Below are positions 11,301 to 18,400 of a DNA stretch of 64,000 nucleotides, piece by piece. The position numbers and the translations under genes were made by a program. This stretch comes from Nostoc linckia NIES-25. Its GTDB lineage: Bacteria > Cyanobacteriota > Cyanobacteriia > Cyanobacteriales > Nostocaceae. The notes below the pieces were generated by a model. It was not told the origin of the DNA. It did no database searches and worked only from the letters and a program-made list of their open reading frames with translations. Position 1 is the first letter of the stretch. Each line of letters starts with the position of its first letter. The stretch lies in NCBI RefSeq assembly GCF_002368035.1, contig NZ_AP018222.1, positions 6,124,238-6,188,237 on the forward strand, read 5' to 3'.

Positions 11301-12414
11301 AGGAGCGAATTTGAGCCAGAAATTCCCCAAAACTGGGATTTCCTGACAGATTTGCCCGGATGACAACTGGATCGACGAAGTAGCCGACAATTGGGGCAAA
11401 TTCTATCTGAGTTCTACCTGAAGTCGGAACGCCGACTAGAATATCCTCTTGCCCTGTATAACGATACAGGAGAACCTGAAATGCAGCCAGAAGCAGGATA
11501 TATTGGGTAACGCCTTCTGTTTGAGCTAATTTTTTGAGTTTTTCGGTCAGTTCTGGGGAAAGAGTAAAGTTATGGGAAGCACCGTTATAAGTTTGGATGG
11601 GTGGCCGTGGTTTGTCTGTCGGCAAATTGAGTACAGGTAATTCTCCTGCTAGTTGTTGCTGCCAGTAGTTCCAGAGCTTTTCTCCTTGGGTGGTGGTTAA
11701 TAATTCTCTTTGCCAACGAATGTAATCGATGTAAGAGTGCTGTAGAGGAGTTAGAGATGGCTGAACACCTGACTCTAGTGCAGGATAGCTGGCGATTAAC
11801 TCTTCCATCAGTAATGGCATCGACCAACCATCACCTGCAATATGATGTACTGACATCAACAGGATGTGTTCGTCTGGCGAAGAAGTAAATAAACGTACCC
11901 GGATTACTGAGCCGTTTTCGAGGTCGAAGGGTTGCTTGTATTCCTGAAAAACTCTTTGCTCAAGCTCCTGATCGCTCCAATTAGAGGCATTTATTTGTTG
12001 AAAATCTGGTAATTGAGTTTGACGGGTTTGTTGAACAACTTGATTGCCTTGCTTGGAAAAGGTGCTACGTAACTGAGGATGACGGTTAATCAGGAGTTGG
12101 AAGGTTTTTTGCAAAATCGTGACATTCACCTGCGAACAAATACGACAGGCAAACACCATATTGTAAGCTGCACTTTCAGGTGCTAGTTGCCACAAAAACC
12201 ACAGCGCTTGTTGACCGTAGGAAAGAGGATAAATATTTAAAATATCTGGGCGATCGCGCAGTAATTGTAAAATTTCAGTTTTATGCTGCTGTAGTTGAGC
12301 AACTACATCAGTAGTTAACAGCGACTTAGAACCACCAATACGCAATTTTTCCCCATCATGTCCTAACTTAACCCCTTTAAAAGAAAGGTCTTGTAAAAAT
12401 TCAACCAAGCTCAT
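2350..12414 (-). CDS. Trimodular non-ribosomal peptide synthetase (docking-C-A-PCP-C-A-PCP-C-A-PCP)
   Basis: A 3354-residue NRPS. Residues 1-55 match a TubC-type N-terminal docking domain (VKLGHDGEKLRI...HKTEILQLL). Approximate layout: C1 60-500 (HHIAGDG near 187), A1 525-1035, PCP1 Ser ~1085, C2 1145-1590 (HHVVNDG), A2 1615-2140, PCP2 Ser ~2191, C3 2246-2700 (HHIVFDG), A3 2725-3220, PCP3 Ser ~3270. Read by alignment to GrsA, the pocket residues are DFWNIGMVHK for A1 (the published Thr code), DVQFISQLAK for A2 (nearest to Pro codes, unsure) and DAWTIAAVCK for A3 (Phe). There is no epimerase, methyltransferase or thioesterase, so the chain passes to the next PKS. ATG at 12414 is chosen over an upstream TTG at 12432 because it forms an ATGA overlap with the preceding stop and has GGTGGAG in front. 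Several short repeats are inserted in frame. Confidence 0.95.
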   Translation of the reverse strand: MSLVEFLQDLSFKGVKLGHDGEKLRIGGSKSLLTTDVVAQLQQHKTEILQLLRDRPDILNIYPLSYGQQALWFLWQLAPESAAYNMVFACRICSQVNVTILQKTFQLLINRHPQLRSTFSKQGNQVVQQTRQTQLPDFQQINASNWSDQELEQRVFQEYKQPFDLENGSVIRVRLFTSSPDEHILLMSVHHIAGDGWSMPLLMEELIASYPALESGVQPSLTPLQHSYIDYIRWQRELLTTTQGEKLWNYWQQQLAGELPVLNLPTDKPRPPIQTYNGASHNFTLSPELTEKLKKLAQTEGVTQYILLLAAFQVLLYRYTGQEDILVGVPTSGRTQIEFAPIVGYFVDPVVIRANLSGNPSFGEFLAQIRSCVSQALAHQDFPFALLVERLQPQRDSSRSPIFQTVFNFILQNLGQFEQTQQLLLEGEVNKEGFILKPFEIPQMEGQFDLDLTIAENNSSLAGIFKYNTDLFDERTIKRIAGNFITLLEGIVANPQQPISRLPLLTQPEQQQLLVWNNTQADYYSDKCIHQLFEEQSLSTPNAVAVVYENQQLTYQQLNNQANQLAHYLRSLGVKSDTLVGLCVERSSKTLPKASLLTVVGILGILKAGGAYVPLDPEYPTERLSFMLEDAQVKVLVTQQQLVDTIPQHQAHIVCLDTDWEKIAQECELNPENTATPDNLAYVIYTSGSTGKPKGVLVNHSNVTRLFAATDSWYHFNQDDVWTMFHSYAFDFSVWEIWGALLYGGKLIVVPYLVTRSPESFYQLLCQEKVTILNQTPSAFRQLIQAQQSITTIGDLNLRLVIFGGEALEINSLQPWFERHGDTSPQLVNMYGITETTVHVTYRPLSKADLQSTASVVGHPIPDLQVYVLNEYLEPVPIGVPGEMYVGGAGVTRGYLNRPELTAERFISNPFDNSKKLLYKTGDLARYLPDGELEYLGRIDNQVKIRGFRIELGEIEALITSHPAIWESVVVVREDEPGDKRLVAYVVPQKEQSPTVPELRQFLKAKLPEYMMPSAIVLLESLPLTSNGKVDRRALPTHELDSTLRELYVAPRTPTEEMLAQIWAQVLKVEQVGIHDNFFELGGHSLLATQLLSRIRNIFKVELPLRELFARATVAELAQSIGQLQQQDSEITSPPLLKRTRDAELPLSYAQQRLWFLDQFEPNSPFYNIPMALRLVGNLDRAALEQSLQEIIHRHEALRTNFITVDGKPSQIIREWGTGNREQRILSIVDLQHLSTLVLSEVEVTEREITSQQLAQQQVTQPFDLAKEALIRATLVVLNETEHVLLVCMHHVVNDGWSMGVFVQELAALYDAYAQGQPSPLAPLPIQYADFAIWQRNWLQGEVLQSQLNYWQQQLQDAPALLSLPTDRPRPAVQTYNGTHQEFALSLELTNKLTKLSQEQGVTLFMTLLAAYDTLLYRYTGTEDILVGSPIANRDRSEIEGLIGFFVNTLVMRTSLTGNPSFSELLTRVRSMAMEAYSHQNLPFEMLVEALQPERNLSHTPLFQVMFVLQNAPTSELGLTGLTVNRLPIKGTTSRFDLTLSMENTATGLAGWWEYNTDLFDERTIERMTSHFVTLLEGIVANPEQRISQLPLLTAVEQQQLLVEWNDTEVDYPLHKCIHQLFEEQVELTPDVVAVEFGNQQLTYKQLNYRANQLAHYLRSLGVKPDVLVGLCVERSLEMVIGLLAILKAGGAYVPLDPEYPSDRLSFILDDTQVKVLLTQQLLIDRLPPNQAKLHFDCAQYKVCLDTDAELISQCSQDNVISGVQPNNLVYIIYTSGSTGQPKGIAMSQLALCNHILWHRDNLKITRAKTLQFASVSFDVSFQEIFTTWCSGGTLFLITEELRRDALGLLGFLEEQQIQRMFLPVVGLQQLAEVALGNDIVNTGLREIITSGEQLQITPAISLWLSQLTDITLHNQYGPSESHLATSYTLPNVIDTWPLLPSIGRPISNTQIYVLDKYLQPVPVGVQGEVYIAGALLAQGYFNRPELTQEKFIPNPFQRGREQGAGSRGTQHGLNAPLPLTALLYKTGDLARYLPDGKLESLGRIDNQVKIRGFRIELGEVEAVLGQLSDVQASCAVVREDTPGDKRLVAYIVPQPEQTISIGEVRNFLKEKLPEYMVPSAIVILEALPLSANRKLDRRALPVPDLHNQLSDRYVAPRNPIEEILSGIWAQVLKVERVGIHDNFFELGGHSLLATQLVSRVRSSLKVELPLRSLFAAPTIAELSQNIQQLQQQNLTASAILPRPRDADVPLSFAQQRLWFLDKLNPNSAFYNLLLALRLAGTLNRTALEQSLQEIIHRHEALRTNFITVDGEPVQVIKERGTGNREQGTGSREQGAGSREQETVSIVELQHLPTSEKEIALQQLAQEQGQRPFNLADESLIGTTLVALSETEYALLVFIHHIVFDGWSMGVFVRELMALYNAYSQGQPSPLAPLPIQYADFAIWQRQWLQGNVLQSQLSYWQQQLANAPTLLSLPTDRPRPAVQTFAGTYQKFALSVELTDRLIKLSQEQGCTLFMTLLAAYDALLYRYTGQSDILVGSPIANRDRSEIEGVIGFFVNTLVMRTNTAGNPSFSELLLRVREVALGAYSHQNLPFEMLVEALQPERDLGHTPLFQVVFNLQNAPVQEVELAGLTVSSLPVESTTTKVDLALSMENTTQGLVGVWEYNTDLFDTSTIERMIGHFVTLLEGIVANPQERISQLPLLTAVEQQLLVDWNNTQADYSQDKCIHQLFEEQVERTPDAVAVVFENQQLTYHQLNCRANQLAHYLHSLGVKPDTLVGICVERSLEMAIGLLGILKAGGAYLPLDPEYPIERLRFMLEDAQVSVLLTQQQLIDKLPPNRAKVVCLDDAWSEIAQNNQHNLTTGVRAFHLANLIYTSGSTGRPKGVMVEHQGLCNLAQAQKRTFGLTCSSRVLQFASFSFDASTWEFIMALSSGGTLYLGTKDSLLPGKPLIERLRDYSITHITLPPSALAVMPVEELPTLQTIIVAGEACPLELIKQWSVGRNFFNAYGPTEASVCATIAKCTLEDEKISIGQAIANTQVYILDENLQPVPVGVPGELHIGGVGLARGYLNRPELTQEKFISNPFDSGRLYKTGDLARYLPNGNIEYLGRIDNQVKIRGFRIELGEIETALSQHSDIQSCCAIAREETPGNTCTERSRSKRLVAYVVPQKDVTCTERSRSTLTTGQLRQFLADKLPGYMLPTAFVILESLPLTPNGKVDRRALPDPDLHKELSDYVIPNTETEKIIAGIWQKALAVEKVGIYNNFFELGGHSLLLVKINQQLQEEFGLELSIVDMFNYPTIHSLNQYLSTKIKKEDIIKQNTSRSQSLNEVKILRNQQLQSRQQYRSQKKGTK
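2870..2894. repeat. In-frame short palindromic repeat in A3 (encodes CTERSRS)
   Basis: The unit GTACTTCGACTTCGCTCAGTAC is a Nostoc-type interspersed repeat. Read through on the coding strand it adds Cys-Thr-Glu-Arg-Ser-Arg-Ser to the C-terminal subdomain of the third adenylation domain. Relatives lie at 2935-2957, 7189-7212, 8682-8707, 16547-16563 and 30743-30765. Confidence 0.7.
2935..2957. repeat. Second in-frame copy of the CTERSRS repeat in A3
   Basis: A second copy (ACTTCGGCTCCGCTCAGTAC) lies about 40 bp from the first, between the conserved strands REETPGN and KRLVAY. Paralogous modules in the same protein have EDTPGDKRLVAY with no insert here, so the extra residues are an insertion and not part of the domain core. 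Confidence 0.7.
5391..5460. repeat. In-frame GCTCCCT/GTTCCCT heptamer array in C3
   Basis: Nine or so tandem 7-bp units (TGCTCCC then TGTTCCC) are translated as a Gly/Asn/Ser-Arg-Glu-Gln repeat inside the third condensation domain. It lies between the segment ending VQVIKERG and the segment starting VSIVELQHL. Heptamer arrays like this normally occur between Nostoc genes; here the array is in coding sequence and keeps the frame. A shorter relative sits at the matching place in C2 (8749-8772). Confidence 0.75.
6348..6420. repeat. Composite in-frame repeat insertion in A2
   Basis: Two repeats are joined: GCGGTAGCGGGGCGTTCAGC, then a CTCCCTG heptamer run. Together they add about 25 residues between FIPNPF and LLYKTGDLARYLPDG of A2. 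A1 and A3 have only a few residues at this position, before the conserved YKTGD motif. Confidence 0.75.
7189..7212. repeat. In-frame repeat in A2, reverse orientation (encodes FDCAQYK)
   Basis: The sequence TTGTACTGAGCGCAGTCGAAGT is the same family as 2870-2894 in the opposite orientation, and is read here as HFDCAQYK. It lies just before VCLDTD. The matching spot in A1 and A3 lacks these residues. Confidence 0.7.
8682..8707. repeat. In-frame repeat in C2 (encodes LVLSEVEV)
   Basis: ACTTCGACTTCGCTCAGTACAAG occurs in a third reading frame, giving Leu-Val-Leu-Ser-Glu-Val-Glu-Val in the second condensation domain between LQHLST and TEREITSQQLAQ. The matching segment of C3 reads LQHLPTSEKEIALQQLAQ without it. 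Confidence 0.7.
8749..8772. repeat. Short GTTCCCT heptamer insert in C2
   Basis: CTCCCTGTTCCCTGTTCCCC encodes Gly-Thr-Gly-Asn-Arg-Glu-Gln. It occupies the same structural position as the larger array at 5391-5460 in C3, so it may predate the module duplication, or one domain may have been converted by the other. Confidence 0.6.
10626..10663. repeat. In-frame palindromic repeat inside the A1 domain
   Basis: A 38-bp element with inverted ends AGAGCG...CGCTCT is read as SKTLPKASLLT between LCVERS and VVGILGILKAGGAYVP. A2 and A3 carry only LEM at this place. The insert lies in the helix just ahead of the LKAGGAY core motif of the Thr-type adenylation domain, a more intrusive site than the linker inserts. 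Confidence 0.75.
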
Positions 12415-15400
12415 AGTTCTAACTCCACCCAATCGCTATTTTCCTGATTCACTAACTGAAATTGCTCGCTATCTTTGCTCTGGCTGGAAGCAAATTCTCG
12501 ATCGCCATCTAAGGAAAAAATTTCTAATGCCAAATAATTAGCCAGCTTGGCAATCGTAGGATAATCAAAAGCTAAATTTGCAGGTACAGAGCATTTTAAA
12601 GAGTTTTGCAGGCGGTTCCGCAACTCAACAGCCGTCAGCGAATCCATTCCTAGTTCAAAAAACCCTTGTTCAAGTTCTAGGTTTGAGAGATTACGACCTA
12701 GCACTTTAGCTACTTGCAAGGAAATATGCTCAATTAAAAGCGATTGGCGATCGCTAACATTCGCCTTCTCTAATCGAGTACGAAAATCAGATTCTTCAAC
12801 TTTCTTGGCTAAGGTATAGCTAAAGTTAGCAAAGAACGGCGAACCGAAACTCGATTTACTGAGAAATTCTGACCAGTTGAAGGGTATTACCGCTACTTGG
12901 GCAGAAGATTGATTCAACAATTGCTCTAGTACAGCTAATCCCTGTTGAGGAGAAATTGTACCAATACCGCTTGTTTGTAGGCGATTTTGATTTCGGCTAT
13001 CCAAGTTAGCTGCCATACCTACTTGTGACCAAGGCCCCCAGTTAATACTCAATCCAGGTAGACCCAAAGTTTGGCGATAATGGGCAAAGGCATCCATAAA
13101 AGCATTAGCAGCCGCATAATTGCCTTGTCCTGTAGAGCCAATCAGCGAACTCATGGACGAGAAACAAACAAAAAAGTCTAATGGTAGATGTTGGGTGAAA
13201 GTATGGAGATTCCAGGCACCTGCCACTTTGGGAGCCATCACTTGCCCAAAGCGTTCTAAAGATTGCTGCTGCAATACTCCATCATCCAGTACTCCTGCTC
13301 CATGTATAATCCCCTTAAGTGGCGGTAGCTCTGAGTGGATTTTTTCTACCACCTCAGCCACTTGATGAGCTTGAGACACATCAGCTTTGACAAACAGCAC
13401 CTTCGCCCCTAATTTCTCAAGGGTAGTGATGCGTTCTTGTACAGCCAAAGATGGTTCATTCCGTCCAGTTAATACTAGGTGTCGCGCTCCTTTTTCTACT
13501 AGCCACTGGGCAGCCTCTAAACCTAAAGCTCCAGTACCTCCGGTTATCAAGTAACTACCATCAAGGTTTACGTATGGTAACGTTTCTAGAGCTTTTCGTC
13601 GCACTAGGCGTGCCGCATAACGTACACCCTGACGATAAGCAACTTGGTCTTCTGTATCTGGAGAGCAGATTTCTGACCAGAGCGATCGCAGATTGTCCTC
13701 ATCGGCAGCTAAATCTAAACGCACACATTGTAATTCGGGATGTTCTAGAGCAATGACTCGACCTAATCCCCACAATGCCGCCCCACTTAGTTGAACTGGT
13801 TGTGGCGATGCGCTATCTACCGCTTGAGTACCACGAGTCACTAACCACAGCCGAGGAGGTGCTTGGAAGTTGGCTTGCACCAAAGCTTGTACTAGGTGTA
13901 ATACGCTACCACAGTTTAGAAGTTGTTCTTGTTCTAAACCTACCAGGGAGTTTTTTAGTTGCGATCGCTCTTGATAACTCCACAGATGAACAATATTGCT
14001 GATTGTGGGCAGTTTTTCTCCCCTGATCCCTGCTCCCTGCTCCCCTGCTTTTTCACGCTGGCTGACGGCACTAACTAATTTTTGCCAGTGGTCTGGGAGA
14101 CTTGGATCGATTTGATAATGTTGCTGGTCAATTTTTTGATAGCTAACACCAGCAGACACTAAGACATAATCGACTCCTTGTTCTTGCAATTGGTTAGCCA
14201 GCTGTTGCCCTAGTCCTTCTAGATCAGTCAAAATCAGCCAACTACCACCAGGAGTGAGAGCTGATTGACTTTTTTCCACCGCTTGCCATTCAATTTCATA
14301 AAACCAGTCTGCGACATCTTGCTCAAGAGATTGCAGTAACGCCTTGCGAGTTACTTTTTTGGCTTCTAAGCCTGTGATGTCTGCAATCAACTGTCCACTA
14401 GCATCAAAAAGTCTAATATCTACTACTAGCTTGTCAGGATTAGAGCTATCTGACTGGCGCTGAATTATATGACACCATAACTGCTGATTTTGAGGGCGTT
14501 GGTAAATCTGGAAACTTTCAACTGCAAAGGGTACAGAAGTCTCATCGTCAGAGAAGAAAATGCAGATTAGTTGGAAGCAAGAATCCAGAAGACCGGGATA
14601 TAATTGATAATCTTCTAAACCATCTACTAGGTCAAGCCATTTGAACTTGGCTAGGGCTTCTCCTTCTCCACACCAGACACGATCGAGCCACTGGAAGCTT
14701 GGCCCTAATACAAGCTGACGCTTGAGCAAATTTTGGTAAATTTCGAGTGCAGCTATTTGTCGAGTACAACGTAACTGGATTTCTTGGATGGGGACAATTT
14801 CTGGCTTTCTGCGGTTGTTTTTAATTTTCCCTGTAGCATGAACTAGCCACTCACTCACCTGAGTACTACCATTCGGTACTGCATCAAAGCTGATGAGTTG
14901 GAAAGATGCTCCACTCTCCTCAAAAGACAGCACTAGCTGTACCGTGCGTGCTTTATCTTCAGGGATAGCCAATGCCTGCGGGAAAATTATATTTTCTAAT
15001 AGACACGCCTCATTAGCGAAAGTTAGTTCTGCTGCACCAAATATTAGGCAGAGATGACAAGCTCCAGGTACGACAACTTTGTTATATAGTTGATGTTCTG
15101 TTAAGAACGGTAGAGTTTGAGTACTAAATTCCGATTCAAACAAGATTTCCTTGCTTAAAGGCAACTGAAGCTTTTTGTCTAATAATGGGTGCAGTTTTGC
15201 TGGTTGTTGCTGTTGATGCCGACGCGGAGTATTTTCAATCCAATAGCGTTGTCTTTGAAATGGATAAGTCGGTAGTGCAACTTTGCGGCGAGGATAATCT
15301 TGCTCAAGTCCTGACCAATTAACTTTGCTTCCGGCTACGTATAATTCACCTAAACTAGAGAGTAACTGTTGCCATTCTGGTATGGCTTCACGTAAAGAAG

Positions 15401-18400
15401 GTAGCCATAAACCTTCACCATCTGGTAAGCATTGACGACCCATGCCTAACAAAATCGGTTTCGGGCCGATTTCTAAGAAGACTTCACATCCAAGAGTACG
15501 CAATGTCTGCATACTATCAGCGAACCGCACTGTTTGACGGATATGATTTACCCAGTATTGTGCTGTTGTGATGCGATCGCCTGCCAATTCTCCAGTAATA
15601 TTAGATACTAATGGAATTTGCGGCTGATTGTAGGTAACTTGATTAGCTATTGCTTCAAACTCAGCCAACATCGGTGTCATCAAAGGCGAATGGAAGGCAT
15701 GGGATACTTGTAAACGCTTTGTCTTCACTCCTTGGGCTTCTAGTTGCTGACAAACAACGGCGATATCTTCCCTAGTTCCAGAAATTACGACGCTTTCCGG
15801 GCCATTGATGGCTGCTATTGCCACCCGTTGATTATAGGCTGCAATAACTTCTCTCACCTTCGCCTCTGAAGCCATCAAGGAAACCATTTCACCCCCAGAT
15901 GGCAATTGTTGCATCAACCGTCCGCGATGAGCAATGAGTTTTAATCCATCTGACAAACTAAAGACACCAGCTACAGTTGCAGCCACATACTCGCCAACAC
16001 TATGTCCCATGACGACATCTGGCTCAATTCCCCACGATTTCCAAAGCTGATACAAGGCATACTCAATGGCAAATAGCGCAGGTTGAGTATATGCAGTTTG
16101 ATCCAGCAGATCCTCAAGACCTTGACTAGGATACAGTACCTCTAACAAAGAATGCTCCAGTAATGGGCGAAGAATTTCATCGCACTGCTCTAAAGTTTGC
16201 CGAAAGATGGGTTGTGTATCGTATAATTTGCGACCCATGTTGATGTACTGGGAGCCTTGGCCAGTAAACAAGAAGGCTATTTTTGTTGGCTTGTTATTAG
16301 ACTGGAAGCTCTTAGAAGGTGTCAAATCAGCCAGTTTCTCTACCAACTCCTCCCTAGAGTCAGCCACAATCGCCAGACGATGGTTAAAATGCTCCCGCCC
16401 TGTATTCGCCGTATAGCAAACATCTGCAATAGATACTCCAGAATTCGATATCAAAAATTCTCGATACCGATGTCGCAATTCTTCTAAACCCTTCTGTGTT
16501 TTTGCCGAAAGTGCAAGCAAGTGGTAAGGACGCTCCTCTGCTCCACTTCGGCTACGCTCAGTGACCACCTGCTCCCTGCTCCCTTGCCCTGAGCGAAGTC
16601 GTTCGCGGAGCGTCTCGCAGAGAAGGGCTGCTCCCTGCTCAAACACAGGTGCTTCTTCCAAAATTACATGGCAATTAGTACCACCTATTCCCAGAGAATT
16701 CACCCCAGCACGACGGGGATGATCTTCGGTATGCCAATCCTGCAACGTAGTATTAACGTAAAAAGGCGTATTGGGTAAATCCAGTTGAGGATTAGGTTGT
16801 TCAAAGTGCAAACTTGGTGGAATTTTTTGATGGTACAGTGACAGGACTGTTTTGATAAAACCAACCACACCAGAAGCAATCTGGAGATGACCGACATTGG
16901 TTTTTACTGAACCAATACCACAAAAGTTTTTTGACTGCGTACTAGCACGAAATGCTTGGGTAAGTCCACCAATTTCAATCGGATCTCCTAAAGGTGTGCC
17001 AGTTCCATGTGCTTCTACGTAGCTGATGGTTTCTGCTTCAATTCCAGCCATCGCCATTGCTTCTGTAACCACAGCTGCTTGACCATCTCCATTAGGAGCC
17101 ATGTAGCCAACTTTTGTACCACCATCGTTATTAACGGCGGAACCTTTAACTACAGCATAGATGTTATCGCCATCAGCGATCGCATCTGACAACCGCTTCA
17201 AAACCACAAGCCCTACACCACTGCCAAAAATCGTCCCCTGAGCTTTCGCATCAAAAGCCCGACAATGACCATCTGGAGTGACAATCATGCCTTCTTGATA
17301 CAAATGACCAATCTTTTGGGGTGCATTCACAGAAACCCCACCAGCTAAAACCATGTCACTTTCGCCACTCAGCAAGCTGGCACAAGCCATGTGAATTGCC
17401 ACCAAAGATGTAGAGCAAGCTGTTTGCACATTCACGCTCGGCCCAGTCAAGTTGAGTTTGTAAGAAATTCGTGTGGTTAAATAATCTTTATCATTAGCAA
17501 CCATCATCTGCAAACCACCCATTGAATCTATGGTTGCTACTTGCAGATTATCGTTAATATCAAGCTGATGGCGGTTGGGATAAACATTATTCAGTAAATA
17601 AGTGTTCATCACTGCGCCAGCATAGATGCCGATCGCACCATTATAGGTTAGAGGATTATAACCCGCAGTTTCTAAGCTTTCCCAGGCACATTCGAGTAAA
17701 AGCCGCTGTTGAGGATCTAGTAATTCAGCCTCTTTTGTGCTATAGCCGAAGAAATCAGCATCAAAAGATTCCACATCAGATAATATTGGCTTGGCTTTGA
17801 CGTAGTGAGGATTTTTTACCAGCGCCGGATCTACACCTGCTTTGATAACTTCTTCATCGCTAAAAAATGAAATCGATTCTACGCCATTGCATAAATTTTG
17901 CCAGAATTCATCGATATTATTCGCGCCGGGAAAACGACATGACATCCCGATGACGGCGATATCCGATTGATTAACAGCTTGGCGAGAACTACGAACCTTG
18001 GCGCGTTTTTGACCTTGGACTACAGAAGGTGATTCTGTTTGCCCTTGACTTAAGAAATTCGCTAAGGTGCTGATGCTGGGATATTTAAACATATCCACAA
18101 TCGACACCGGCATCTGGAAGAACTCTTGCAATTTACTCTGAGCCTGCACTAGAAGTAGTGAATGTCCTCCTAGCTCAAAGAAGTTCTCATGGATGCCTAT
18201 TTCTTCAAGACCCAACACTTCTTGCCAAATCTGTGCAACTTGGCGTTCAATGTCTGAAACTGGTTGTGCTTGGTCGTCGGCGCTTTGGTGCAACTCGCCT
18301 CTGGTAAGCTTTTCTAAATCGATGATGCCTGTTTTAGTTAATGGCATCTGTTGTAGCTGCACAAAATTGCAAGTACTGGGTGTACCATAGCGATCGCACA

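Noticed and set aside
12415..12432. TTG at 12432 as the NRPS start
   Set aside because: The ATG at 12414 forms ATGA with the preceding stop and has GGTGGAG at suitable distance; the six extra codons lie over the ribosome-binding site.
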